The position numbers and the translations under genes are program-made. The notes below the pieces were generated by a model. The model ran no database searches. It was not told the DNA's origin and worked only from the letters and a program-made list of their open reading frames with translations. Positions 51,598 to 63,480 of a stretch of DNA of 64,000 nucleotides are shown here, in pieces; position 1 is the first letter of the stretch; every line of letters starts with the position of its first letter. Source of the DNA: Paulownia fortunei (Eukaryota > Streptophyta > Magnoliopsida > Lamiales > Paulowniaceae); NCBI GenBank assembly GCA_019321725.1, contig CM033114.1, positions 14,550,278-14,614,277 of the forward strand, given 5' to 3'.

Positions 51598-53869
51598 GGT
51601 GATGAAAATTTAGAAATTTTATGGAGGCCATAGTAGGAAAATGTTTACTATTTACATAAAATAAAAAAGATTGTCAAATTATAATTTTCTACAGTTACTG
51701 TAAAAGAGAGTAGTAAAGAATAGTTATTATCGATCTTTGGGTTGCATTAGAAAAGTTTACTAAAAATCTATTTTTGTGATCTTAGATCTCTTGATACATG
51801 TTGAAAAGAAGTTTTTGGGCATGCTATTGACTAACAATTGATTTTATTCTGGATATAGTTGTAAGAACAAATCTAATCTCTCTTTTAGTTTATTATATAC
51901 ACCTATTGGAATTCGATGAACCGTAAGTGATATTGCTATAATGTTGGGCAAGACATTAAGGTCTAGTGCTTCTCCTAAAAGCTCCATTTCATATTCACCT
52001 AGAAGAAAGATAAATATTGAGGTTATGTATTATTTATTGCAACTGAATTGAGTAATAATTTGTAATAAGTACATATTTTTCATACTAGGGTTTATTTGAT
52101 AAATTAAGAGGAGTTACTGTGATCTTGAAGATTGAGTTTAAGTTTAAATTAATCATGAATTTCTTATTGTGCCATTGGGTTGATTAATGCCCTAATTATT
52201 TTGATATACGTGATGAATAATGTGTTTGATAATTTTATATGGGTATGTTTGGGTGATATTCATTGATGATATCTTAGTGTACAATGAGGAGAAATATGAT
52301 TAACCTTTCAATATGATCTTGGAAACTCTAAGAAAGTAGAAAATTATTTGTTCAATTTAGTAAATGCGATTTTTTGGTTATGTAATACAATATTTATTTT
52401 TAGGACTGGTAATTTTCTTAAGAAGGTGTCCTTGTAACTATTCAAAAGTTCGAGGTAGTACTAAAATAGGGAAGACCAATAAATGTAATAGAAATAAGAA
52501 AAGTTTTTTGGGTTAGTGATATTACTGGGTATTCAGTTAAAATTTCTCCTTAGTTGTTACTGCTTTTTTTTCATCATATGTGCAGGTATATGCTAAGTGG
52601 GATGAAATCTCTAATTACTTAAAGAAAATTGATTTGAGCTTCAGTAGTGACTCCAAGTTTAGATATAAGTTATTTATTGTGTATAGTGGTGTATCTCATT
52701 GTATTTTGGTATATGTTTGATGCAATATGAAAAAGTTACTCGACACTCTTCGAGTTAATTAGATTATTTTTGTAATACTACATGTGACATTACAAAAAAG
52801 AAGTACTTGAAATGTCTATATACTCAAAAGGAGTTGAACTTGAAGAAATGATAAATATTATTAGTAATTGAATATATTGTGTGATCCATATAACTACATA
52901 TGTCATTGGAATGAAATATCTCAATAGACTAATATTCATATAAACTTTACATCATAAATTATTATGGGAATTGAGGGTTGCAAAGAGAATGAATTAGAGT
53001 AAATATGTTGGTAAGACTGATTTTGATTGATCCAATTTAAAATGCTTAAAATAAGGTCGATGAAAGGTTAAGGTTAAGATGAAAGGCATAAAAGACACTT
53101 AAATAGATTTTGTGATAAGTGATAATAATCTCTTAATAAGAGATAGATATGAAAATAAGGGATAAAAAATTGCAAGACTAAGTTTTAGGTGATGATCATG
53201 TACCTTTTTATTTATGTTATTTAGTGATATGAATGATGTTTGTGATCTTAAGAAAATGTACAAATATCGGATACTGGACGAGCTATTATGGAATATATTG
53301 TTAATATTTAGTTTGTCACTAAAAAAGGGGGGATATATGTGAAAGTGCATATGTAGGAATGATTTAGTTCTACCTTTATTTTCAGATAGAAATGGGAAAG
53401 CATTCATGAATTTTGTATATGACAATGGAATTGGGTTATTGTTCTGATGTAGATTTAAGGTCTTTGTCCACTTTCTAGAAGATCTTACATTAAGTATTGG
53501 GAACAAAATTATATTTTAGTATTGTGATCATCAATGCATCAATGGGCAATCAAAACAAACAAATTAGACTTTACAAGATATGCTTAGAACTTCTGCATTA
53601 GATTGTTGATGTCAATTGAGAATTTTTTTCCTTGGGTGGAATTTCTTATAACAAATGTGATAAGGCTATTTGGGATAGTTCTCTATGAGGCATTGTATGA
53701 CAGAAAATATAGGTCATCGTTTTATTGAAATGAACTTGGTGTTCTTTAAGGCTAAATATGGTTTGGGAAATGATAGAAGTGGTAGAACAAATTGCCAATA
53801 TATGAAAACTAGTTAGAGATAACCATAGAGTTATGCAGATTAAAGAGAAATATCGTTGCAATTTATGAG
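51598..53869 (+). pseudogene. Very degenerate Ty3/gypsy pol, family B
   Basis: Only islands can be read. RT: FDKLRGVTVILKI near 52095, then a VIFIDDILV-equivalent near 52255. RNase H: a KKYLKCLYTQKELNL block near 52800. Integrase: blocks equivalent to the region after the catalytic Glu near 53540-53720. Every frame has many stops. It leads into a better-kept chromodomain region and a PPT, which confirm strand and order. Open frames on the opposite strand (53099-53506, 53646-53861) are accidental. Confidence 0.68.
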
Positions 53870-54285
53870 GTGATCAAGTATTTCTGAAGGTATCTCCAAT
53901 GAAAGGGATTATGAAGTTTGGAAAGAAAGAAAAGCTCAGTCCTAGATATATCGGTCTATTTTATATTATTGAGTGAACTGGGGATGCTGCTTACAAACTC
54001 GATCTACCGACATCAATTTCTCAGGTGCACAATATGTTTCATGTGTCCATGTTGAGGAAATATATTGCAAATCCATCACATATTCTGAAGAATGAACCTA
54101 TAGAGCTGGAAGCAGACTTGAGTTATGATGAAAGACCTATAAAGATTCTTCTAAAAGAAGTAAAGCAACTAAGAAATAAAAAGATCCTATTGGTTAAAGT
54201 ATTATGGAGAGATTAGTCAAAAGAAGAAGCTACTTGGGAAAGGGAAGATGATATGAAAATTAAGTATCTAGAATTATTTTGCTAA
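53870..54285 (+). pseudogene. Integrase C-terminus and chromodomain, family B
   Basis: Blocks VFLKVSPMKGI-like, LSPRYIG-like and, in the open piece 54025-54216, HNMFHVSMLRKYIANPSHIL followed by the chromodomain part KILLVKVLWRD. A TAG follows, then TWEREDDMK, and the frame closes with TAA at 54283. It resembles family A here, so the two are related chromoviruses, but unlike family A the stop lies well before the LTR. Confidence 0.83.
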
Positions 54286-54311
54286 GTAAATTTCAAGAAT
54301 AAAATTTTAAT

Positions 54312-54324
54312 AAGGAGAAGAGGA
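54312..54324 (+). promoter_or_regulatory. Polypurine tract, family B
   Basis: AAGGAGAAGAGGA immediately before TGTAATACCC at 54325; this is the second-strand primer site next to the 3' LTR. Confidence 0.8.
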
Positions 54325-54850
54325 TGTAATACCCAAGTCTCACACTACTCACTTGGCCAACGTGATTCATGCATTACATGCCACTTATATGCTAATTTGA
54401 ATTACATGGCATCTTATATACCATTCTTAATCATTAGACCTCTAATGATATCACATGATGTTAGTGGTTGAGATCTTATAACTTAATTAAGTAATTCAGT
54501 ATTTAGATAAGAGAAAGAATAAATTGGTTAATCTATTAGATACTCATAGGTTATATGTTATAATTTAGAAATAATTAAAGACGTTACTAGTAAGCTAATA
54601 TAATTCAATTTAACTAGATCAAGGTATTTTAAAAGTATACATACATAAATTAATAATACTTGGGATATTAAACATGATATAATTTGATTTGGGTGTCATA
54701 TTTTAAGGTCTATATGTGTATATGATTTTAGAAATGAAAACTAGACAATCTATTTAAGAATCGAATGTCAATCGATTTAAAGATCGAATGAACGGTTTAG
54801 AGATTAGGGTAGAATTTATTATCCAATTGTATGGAAATTAAAATAGATTG
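54325..54850 (+). mobile_element. Family B 3' LTR, 5' part
   Basis: Begins TGTAATACCCAAGTCTCACA after the PPT and resembles 9498 onward. It is cut after 526 bases by the start of the family A element (TGTAATGCCC, 54851), which probably inserted into it. Confidence 0.8.
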
Positions 54851-55093
54851 TGTAATGCCCATTTATCTCCTATATAACCAATAATAAGCATCTTGCATGA
54901 ATATGAATCTAATTAGTGTACATTATTGGACGAATATGAATAATTATTACTATGTGCTCCAATTATGCTTTAACTTGCATTGTACATGGCATATGAGATC
55001 AAATTTTTGTTTCTTGATTTAACATATTCCTTAAGTACCTTTTTACAGTGAAAAGTTCGGTATCTCAGTTAAGAAAGATTGATATGTTGAATG

Positions 55094-55098
55094 ACCAT
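55094..55098. repeat. Target site duplication ACCAT, left
   Basis: Perfect match to 56679-56683, flanking the family D solo LTR. Confidence 0.9.
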
Positions 55099-56678
55099 TG
55101 CTACAACTTTAAGGTTTCAAACCCAAGTGCAGGTTGTAGTAAGTAATAAATTTCTCGTGAGTCCGAGGTCGATCCACAGGGAAGTTGTTTGAAGAATTCG
55201 AGTTTATATTTATAAAAAGATGGAGTTTATGTGAATCAAAAATATATGAACAATTAATGTATGATGTAGCTAAAGAAAAAACCGAAGTAATAAAAGTACT
55301 GAGGATTAGGGATCCACTCTTGAGTTTTGGATAGATAAATGGTTATTTATTCTTTTTACATCTATTAATTGCCACAATTGGAATCCATACATAATGAAGG
55401 TTCCAATGGGAAGATATTATCAAGTAACTCATGCAATAAGGTAATCATGATATTGTCTTACTATTGCAAATTATCTCTTAACGCCAACACTTATTTATGG
55501 GATCAAGCATTTATATACTCCTTCGTCAACAACAAATCAAGGTTTCACATTAGCAGTCGGTGGGTTAAAATCGTACAATAAGCTAAATGAACCCAAGTAT
55601 TTGTTGTGCCATTGGAGATACATAAATCAAGAATCACCACAAAAATAAGTAGGGTTTAGATAAAAAATAATAATAACAATACAACATACTTAAACAATTT
55701 CTACCCTTATAACCATTTCTCTTCCTCCATCAAGAGATTCACCCTTTTTCCTCAACAAAATAAAATTTAGAAAGACATAATAAAAGTAACAAAGACTAAA
55801 AATATAAGAGAAACTAGAGAATACATTTCTATTACTACTAGAAAACTTACAATACAAACTAGATAACTTAGTCTAAAGAAACCCTCTACTCCCCCCCTAT
55901 TTATAGTACTTGGATTAAGCTAGAGGCCAAATAAATAATGGAGGGGTTAATCAAGTGGTATGCTAGTTGCCAAGAGTTGATAAGTTGTTACACAAATTTC
56001 TCATCCACTGAATTGAATTACATTTTTCAGTCAGATACAACCAGATTTTGAAGATACATAAAGAATAAAAATTGTAGATATTTAAATGCTGATATATTTT
56101 CATATATCTTTTGTCAAATTTGGTGATCGGATGAAGGAGATATGGTCAAATTACCGAGTCATGTCCAAGAGCCGCCCTGTAACATCAGCAGCAACTTGCA
56201 GCCTATGGTTTTACCATTTCGACACATTTTCACACTATCTTGTCTTCATAAAACTTGTTTATTTACCTATTGGTTATAACATATCCGAATTTCTGACCAA
56301 AATAAATTTGGGCTCAAGATATATAACCAAATTGGTAAAATAAGTCAATACTGGGCTGAACTCTGATCTGAATTTTGGTGATCCATTTTGTGTAATTACT
56401 TGGACGAATTTTCTGCTATCATCAAGACTGAATTGGGCTGAGCCTCCAACATAAAAGTTGTACCTCTATCTCTTAGCTTTCAAATGAAACAAGCTTCAGG
56501 TACATAGAGCTTTTGATCATGAAGTTATGCTCAAATTACAAAAACTGCACAAATCTGAAAACATGCTTCCATTTATTCCCTAACACAAAACATTAATAAA
56601 ACAAGAATATTAACAAGAATAAAGCAAGAAAAGTATAAAGGATTTGATATAAAAATATATCAAAATATGCACTTATCA
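55099..56678 (+). mobile_element. Family D solo LTR, complete, nested in family A LTR
   Basis: Begins TGCTACAAC and ends ACTTATCA (TG...CA), 1580 bases, with the 5-base direct repeat ACCAT on both sides (55094-55098 and 56679-56683). Removing it restores a continuous match to the family A LTR of the minus-strand element. No internal coding region is present, as expected for a solo LTR left by LTR-LTR recombination. The retroelement family is not identified. Confidence 0.9.
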
Positions 56679-56683
56679 ACCAT
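56679..56683. repeat. Target site duplication ACCAT, right
   Basis: Second copy of the 5-base duplication; the family A LTR resumes with it (ACCATGAAAAATGAATTAC). Confidence 0.9.
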
Positions 56684-58713
56684 GAAAAATGAATTACTTG
56701 TATTGCTCCATATTTGTTACATTCTAAAGTGATTATTTGCCTAAATATTTGCTTGAAATATGTTATATTTGGCTAAGAATTAAAAGTATGTAAAATAGTG
56801 TAATTTGATTGGTTGGTTGATTAGGTTGTATGAAATCATTCTAAACTCCATTACACTTGATTATAACTCCAAACCATCAATTTTTGTTATCTCCCTAGCC
56901 CATAAATGTGGCTCTTTGTATGAGAAGACACTAAGCATGAGTCAACTAATCATCACATTCCACTTATCTCTATTTGAAATTTCAAATAAGTTATTTTTAG
57001 CCATATTCTCTTGTGGAAGCTCCTCAAAAATGACCAGACTTCTTCCCCAAAGTTTCTTCCAAATTTATACACTCTCTTACTCACAACAAATTAAATTCAA
57101 TCCATAGAACACAAACTAGAACAAGTTTTCACCATTTTAAGCTTGAAAATCACTGATTTTGAAGCTTAATTCCAACTTAACCAATGTATATTCTTTTTCA
57201 ATATTTCTTACAATTCATTTGTAGTATCTTGGATGGTTACATGTTTTAGTACATTTTTGTATGAATGAAAACTCAAGTGGGATAGACTTGAAGCCAAAAC
57301 CAAGCTAGTTAACCTAGTTTCTAGAAAAATTGATAGTCTTGTGAAATATGTTTAATTTACTTGTTTTTATTAATCATGTAATGTTTATATTATGTTTGGA
57401 AGTTACTACAAATGATTGTGAACAATAGCAATTATTTTTCTTAATTGAAGGTTAGAATCAATTTAAGTTAGAACTGAGTTTGCGTCAATTTAATTCGAAT
57501 TGTGTTAATGTTTTGGGGGTTGCCCTAATATTTATGTTTGAATTATTAGTGATCTAGTAGATGCCATAAAGTTTTTTGTCTTGAATTAGCAATAAAATAT
57601 GGAGTATGTATTGTTTTTAAGGTCATGTAATTGATATGCAATTATTTACAAAAGATTGGAAAGTTTATATGATTTTAATTAGAATAGATTATGTGATTTA
57701 TTAAAAAGATATTCAAATGTACATGATTTGATTATGTTAGGCCTTTAACACATCCTATCTTCCAAGGAGATTGACCTTTTTACTTTGTATAAAGTAGACT
57801 TTCGGTAAGTTGAAACTTTCATTTGCTGTATCACAAGAATCATTTAATGTTGTTCATGTTTTAATGTGATTGTCATCATTTGTCAAATGATGTAATGTTT
57901 GATGCATTTATGGTTCATGAAGCGTGATACTATTAAGAATATAATGAGGTTTTTAAAAAGGAAGTATGGTACTTGATTGATGGTCAGGTAGACAAGGGAT
58001 GCGGGAGGGACCGACAGACCGAAAAAATGGTGGCAAATACTTGAGGTTGAAAAACTAATATAGGAAAGCGACAATGAATGAGATAGAATACGAGTAATAC
58101 CTGAGGTTGAAAGATCAAGTGTGGAAACCCCGTATTATTTCTCTTATTGGCCAATCATTATGAACAGATTTTGAAAACTACGGTCTATCGCTATTAGTTA
58201 GGCACCACACTTCAAGGACCCTAAAGAATGATTTGTGAATAAAAGTTATTAAATTGAATAATATATTTAATCATTTATGTGATTTGCATGCACGTTATTT
58301 GTTATTGCATCAGTTTCACCTTACTAAGCCTTTAGCTCATTAGATTCATGTGATGCTGCTGGGAATGTACAGGTTTAGAGGTTGACTGAGTCTCTAGAGT
58401 GGCTGGATAGAGATTTGTTCATATGCCATGCTTCGAGCTGTTTTGTAGCCTATTTTGAAAACTCTGTTTTGTTTTTAAATAAGCCGCGCTATTATAATTT
58501 TGTAAATAGATGTATTCAGCTTTGATTTATGTATATAGTGTGTTTAAAATAAAATGAAACAATAAATAAATTCAAGTTCTTTTCTCTTATAGCCAAAATG
58601 GGAAACTTTTATTAAAACCATAACTCTAGTATTGATGAAAAGTTAATATTTTTTAACTTAACTATATTAGCTTGTTTAGGTTCTATAGTTAGGTTAAGGG
58701 GTGTTATAGTTTG

Positions 58714-58725
58714 TGGTATCAGAGC
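58714..58725 (+). promoter_or_regulatory. Primer-binding site (initiator tRNA-Met), family A
   Basis: TGGTATCAGAGC, the standard plant PBS complementary to the 3' end of initiator tRNA-Met, 5 bases after the LTR end. Confidence 0.93.
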
Positions 58726-58911
58726 GGAGGTTTAGTCGTTTCTGAAGACAAAAGAAAGTACATGAATACTTCTTGGCTGGGAAACTCAATCAATTATTTG
58801 TTTATTTACTTTTATGTTTACTTGATTAGATTTTATTTTATGTTATTGTCATGATTATGCCTTTATTATTGGCTAATGAATGGAATGAGATTGGGCAATG
58901 CATATCAGGTC

Positions 58912-59865
58912 ATGGCACCAAAAAGAAAGACAATGGATGATCATGAGGGTAATCATAGTATGATGAATAATTTGACTGATCTCATTCAACAACAAACTAG
59001 AATATATGGTGAACAGATACAACAATTGCTAGTTATGCAACTAAGAAGGCAAGAACAGAATCAGTGACTTTCTCCACCACAAACTCGGCAGGATACTTCA
59101 CAAGTTGTGTATGAGAAATTTAGAAAGATGGAACCTATTGATTTTATTGGTGGGTCTAATCCCATGGTTGCAGAGAAATGGGTGAAATCTTTGTACACTA
59201 TCTTTAACTACATGTAAATTAATGATGCTGAGAAGGTACTCTATGCAATTTTCTTATTGAAGAATGATGCTAGAACCTGGTGGGAAGGAGCTAAGCTTGC
59301 AGTGAATATGGAAAGAGCTAACTTAGGAGAGGTTTAAAATAATTGTTTATGATAAGTATTTCACCAAAGATGCTAGGTCACTTGAAGTAAAAGAATTCTT
59401 GGAGTTAAAACAATGAGGGATGTCTGTATGTGATTATGTGAGAAAATTTGAAGAGGGTTGCAAGTATATACCAGATATCGTCAGAGACAACAATGAGAAG
59501 ATGGATCATGTCCTCAACAACAGAGTTTAGGGATGTGGTGGACAAGGCTTTGATGGCTGACTTAGATGAGAAAGAGATTGAGAGATTCCATCAGTAAAAG
59601 AAGCAAGTATTCACTCCTAAAAATCTGAACTATTGGAAGAAAGGAGAGCAAAAATCAAACCAAGGGAATGAAAAGCGTCTTAGAGTTGGGTAGACTTCTA
59701 CTGCAGTTGAAAGGCTTAAATGTGTTAAGTGTGGGAAGAATAATTTTGGGGAATGCTTTAGTGGTACTAATCATTGCTTTAAGTGTAAAAAACCTGGACA
59801 TATAGCAAATGATTGCCCAACAGTGGAGGGGAAAATTCAGGGGAGAGTGTATACAATGATATAAG
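58912..59865 (+). pseudogene. Gag with CCHC zinc knuckle, family A (decayed)
   Basis: The start chosen is the ATG at 58912 ([13 protein letters not shown]), about 190 bases after the PBS; an in-frame ATG at 58876 lies upstream. A TGA at 59065 stops the first frame. The gag core follows ([18 protein letters not shown] near 59130; ARTWWEGAK near 59270), with another stop and a frameshift near 59340. The knuckle CFKCKKPGHIANDC is at 59775-59816. The frame ends near 59862. It would have formed the element's particle and bound its RNA. Confidence 0.87.
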
Positions 59866-60240
59866 AACAAGCTGATGCAGATGCTTCTGTAGTCACAGGT
59901 ACTATTTTAATTTCTGGGATACCTGCAATTGCATTGATAGATTCTGGATCTACGCATTCATTTGCATCACGTGCATTTGTGAGAAAATTGGGCATTACAC
60001 CAAATTTATTAAAAGTAAAGTAAAGTGTGACTGTTCCATCCGGGGAAGAAATGGATTCCAACCAAATGTTAAGGGCTTGTTCTATTTAGATTAGTGATAG
60101 GAGTCTTTATGCAGATCTCCTTATTTTATCCATGCCAAATTTTGAGGTTATTCTGGGTATGGATTGGCTTACCAAATATCATGTAACAATTGATTGTAAC
60201 AAGAAGATTGTGATTAATCAGCCACCTGGAGAAGAATAAT
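59866..60240 (+). pseudogene. Aspartic protease, family A (decayed)
   Basis: The active-site block IALIDSGSTHSFAS is readable, with DSGS at 59940-59951; FEVILGMDWL, the plant gypsy protease C-terminal block, is near 60145. Stops at about 60021 and 60088 interrupt it. It lies directly between gag and RT. The open frame on the opposite strand is accidental. Confidence 0.85.
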
Positions 60241-61826
60241 TTGTGTTTAGTGGTACCTCATTGTCATGGTCCTTACCAATCGTAACTGCTTTGAAAGCTC
60301 AAAAGATTTTGAATAAAGATTGTGTTGGATATTTGGCAAGTGTTCTGGACACCTCAGTCAAAGCACAATTGAAGCCAAAAAATGTAGATGTTGTTGAAGA
60401 ATTTCTTGAGGTATTTCCAGATGATTTACTAGGACTACCATTAGATCGAGATATTGAATTTCTGATTGATGTTATGCCAGCAACTACTCCTATTTCTAAA
60501 GCACCATATCGAATGGCACCAATAGAATTGAAAGAGTTAAAAGTTCAATTGCAAGAATTGATTGATAAGGGTTTTATTCGCCCTAGTTATTCTCCTTGTG
60601 GAGCACCTATGTTGTTCATGAAAAAGAAATATGGTACATTGCGGTTGTGCATTGATTATAGAGAGTTGAATAAAGTAACAGTCAAGAATAAGTATCCACT
60701 TCCAAGAATAGATGATTTGTTTGACCAATTGTAGGGAGCATCGGTAGTTTCTAAGATTGATTTACGCTCTGGGTATCATCAGTTGAATATCAAGGAAGAA
60801 GACATACCAAAGACTACATTTTGAACAAGGTATGGATATTACGAATTTCTAGTGACGCCTTTACGTTTAACCAATGCCCCTGCAATATTTTAGGATCTAA
60901 TAAATAGGGTGTTCAAGCAATATCTTGATAAATTTGTTGTGTTTATTGATGACATCCTAATTTATTCACTTGATAAAGAATAGCACAAGGAACATTTGAA
61001 GATTGTGCTTCAAGTTCTTAAGGAAAAATAGTTATATGCTAAATTCAAGAAGTGTGAATTTTGGCTTGAGCAAGTGGTATTCCTAGATCATGTAGTATCT
61101 AAGAATAGTATTTCTGTTGATCTAGGCAAGGTAGAAGTTGTCATTAAGTGGCCAACACCAACAAATGTATTAGAAGTAAGGGGTTTCTTGGGATTAGCAG
61201 GGTACTATCGATGATTTGTTCAGGGCTTTTCAAAGATAGCAACTCCATTGATAATGTTAACAAGAAAGAATGTGAAGTTCTTATGGACCGATGCTTGTGA
61301 AAGAAATTTTCAAGAATTGAAACATAGATTGACTACAACTCATGTTCTTACCATTCCAACAGGAACTGGTGGATTTGTGGTGTATAGCGACAGTTCAAAA
61401 AATGATTTGGGTGCTGTATTGATTCAAAATGGGAAGGTTATTGTCTATACTTCAAGGCAATTGAAGAAGTATGAAGAGAATTACCCAACCCATGATTTGG
61501 AACTTGTCGTTATGGTTTTTACTTTGAAAATCTGGAGACATTATTTGTATGGTGAGAAGAGTGAGATATACACAGATCATAAAAGTTTGAAGTACTTCTA
61601 TACCCAAAAGAAGTTGAATATGAGACAAAGAAGATGGTTAGAACTTGTGAAGGATTACGATTGTGTGATCAACTATTATCCTGGTAAAGCGAATGTGGTT
61701 GCAGATGCATTAAGCAGAAAATCCACATCTTCTCTTTTTGTCATACAAAAGTCATTATTACTAGATTTGCAGAGATTAGAGCTTGAAATTGTACCTAATG
61801 GAAAAAGTGTTCATTGTCAGCCTTAG
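60241..61826 (+). pseudogene. Reverse transcriptase and RNase H, family A (decayed)
   Basis: 60243-60734 is open: linker [15 protein letters not shown], then RT blocks [17 protein letters not shown] and [14 protein letters not shown], ending in a TAG at 60732. RT continues past it with KIDLRSGYHQL and the active-site block FIDD at 60942-60953, with further stops near 60823, 60892, 60981 and 61029. RNase H is open at 61248-61826: [28 protein letters not shown] and [12 protein letters not shown]. The parent enzyme made DNA from element RNA. Confidence 0.9.
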
Positions 61827-62755
61827 TGTTGAGACCTGTACTTCAAGATAGAATAAGAGAAGGTCAAAAGGTGGATATGCAATTGCATAGATTGAAAAGA
61901 AATATTAAGAATGGAAAGAGGCCAAACTTCTCTGTCACTGATGATGGAATTATTGGATACAAAGGGAGACTATGTGTGTTGTCTGACAAGGCCATGAAAG
62001 GAGATATTTTAGAAGAAGCTCATACCATTCCTTACTCGGTGCATCCAGGTAGCAAAAAAATGTACAAAGACTTACAACAGCATTATTGGTGGCCTAAAAT
62101 GAAGAGAGATATAGAAAAATTTGTAGCTGAATGTCTAACTTGTCAATAAGTTAAGATTGAACATCAAAGACCATCAGGGTTGTTGAAGCCTTTGTTGATT
62201 CCATAGTGGAAATGGGAGCACATTATAATGGACTTTGTGCTTGGATTACCTAGAACAAAAAAGGGGTATAATTCCATATGGGTGATTGTTGATAGATTAA
62301 CTAAATCAGCCCATTTTCTTCAATTGAAATCCACATACGATATGGATCAGTATGCTCAATAATATATTAAAGAGATAGTCAGGTTACATGGAGTACGAGT
62401 TTCAATACTGTCCGACAGAGATCCTAAGTTTACATCTATATTTTGGAAGAGCTTACACAGTGCCATGGGAATGAAACTTGCATTCAGTACAACATTTCAT
62501 CCACAAAGTGATGAGCAATCAGAGAGGGTTATTCAAATATTAGAGGATATGTTAAGAGTTTGTGTGCTAGATTTTCAAGGGAGTTGGGATGCGAAGCTTC
62601 CATTAGTAGAGTTTACTTATAATAATAGCAACCAATCAACAATTGGAATGGCATCTTATGAAGCATTATATGGAAGAAAATGTAGATCTCCAGTTCATTG
62701 GGATGAATTTGGAGAACGAATCCTAATTAGTCCGAAAATAGTTTAACAAACCTCT
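61827..62755 (+). pseudogene. Integrase zinc finger and catalytic core, family A (decayed)
   Basis: 61814-62149 is open and holds the zinc-binding part: VHPGSKKMYKDLQQHYWWP and a final CLTC. A TAA follows at 62147-62149. The core retains the full D,D35E set: Asp 62231-62233 (MDFVLGLP), Asp 62414-62416 (SDRDPKF) and Glu 62522-62524 (QSERV), with 35 residues between the last two. A stop near 62360 and a TAA near 62743 break it. Unlike the minus-strand copy, the core is not deleted. Confidence 0.88.
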
Positions 62756-63311
62756 AAGGTAGTGGAGAAGATACGAGAGAGAATAAAGATCACGCAGAGT
62801 AGATAGAAAAGTCATGTAGATAAACGGAGAAAAGATCTATAGTTTGTCATTGGGGATCATGTGTTCTTAAAAGTAGCTCCCATGAAAGGTGTTGAGATTT
62901 GGAAAGAAAGGAAAACTCAACCCAAGGTATGTCGGCCCATTCTAGATTCTTGAAAGAGTTGGTGATAAAGCTTATAGAGTGGCCTTACCTCCGTCATTAT
63001 CTATTGTTCATAATGTTTTCCATGTATCTATGTTGAGGAAGTACATTTTAAACCCCTCTCATGTGTTGGGTTATGAACTATTGGAATTGACTTCTGATTT
63101 AGTTTATGAAGAGAAACCAGTGCAAATTTTGGATCGAAAGGAAAAAGAACTAAGAACAAAACAGATTCGACTTGTTAAAGTATTATGGAGGAATCATTCT
63201 ATAGAAAAGGCTACGTGGGAAAGAGAAGAAGAAATGCAGAGCAAGTATCCAGAATTATTTGGTACGTCAAATTTTGAGGATGAAATTTTTATAATGAATG
63301 AAGGATTATAA
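62756..63311 (+). pseudogene. Integrase C-terminus and chromodomain, family A
   Basis: After a frameshift near 62890 (KVAPMKG to RFGKKGKLNPRYVG), 62979-63311 is open: LSIVHNVFHVSMLRKYI, a linker, then the chromodomain (IRLVKVLWRNHSIEKATWER, YPELF). The stop TAA at 63309-63311 falls on bases 3-5 of the 3' LTR, as in the minus-strand copy. Chromodomains of this kind bind modified histones in related elements and steer integration; that role here is inferred. Confidence 0.88.
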
Positions 63312-63380
63312 TGCCCAATTATCTCCTACATAGCTAATAATAAAGATCTTGCATGAATATGAATCTAATCAAAGTGCATT
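63307..63380 (+). mobile_element. Start of family A 3' LTR
   Basis: TATAATGCCCAATTATCTCC (TGTAATGCCC with one change) and following bases match 54851-54924. The rest is in the gap. The sequence after the gap does not match this LTR. Confidence 0.85.
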
Positions 63381-63480
63381 NNNNNNNNNNNNNNNNNNNN
63401 NNNNNNNNNNNNNNNNNNNNNNNNNNNNNNNNNNNNNNNNNNNNNNNNNNNNNNNNNNNNNNNNNNNNNNNNNNNNNNNN
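63381..63480. other. Assembly gap, 100 N
   Basis: Exactly 100 N, a placeholder. The remainder of the family A 3' LTR and its target duplication are hidden here. Confidence 0.97.

Larger units (their letters stand above)
54851..58708 (+). mobile_element. Family A 5' LTR (about 2273 bp plus a nested 1580-bp LTR)
   Basis: Starts TGTAATGCCC and ends GGGGTGTTATA (TTACA in the minus copy). After removing 55099-56683 it is about 2273 bases and aligns along its full length with the reverse complement of 2799-4937. The frames it contains (55369-55581, 56086-56343, 56805-57107, 57883-58074) are not conserved between copies and are not genes. Confidence 0.87.
54851..63380 (+). mobile_element. Family A Ty3/gypsy chromovirus, plus strand (best copy)
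   Basis: Order: 5' LTR, PBS, gag with CCHC knuckle, protease, RT, RNase H, integrase, chromodomain, start of 3' LTR, then a gap. All domains of a chromovirus are present but each has stops or frameshifts, so it cannot move on its own. Its LTR carries a nested family D solo LTR, so the element is older than that insertion. It matches the minus-strand copy at 2799-8465. Confidence 0.9.

Noticed and set aside
53099..53506. 135-codon open frame on the minus strand
   Set aside because: It lies antisense to decayed family B pol, whose strand is fixed by the chromodomain, PPT and LTR downstream. The serine/isoleucine/leucine-rich product has no motif.
55369..57107. Several 70-100-codon open frames
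   Set aside because: They lie inside the family A LTR and the nested family D LTR, and equivalent positions in the other copies are not open.
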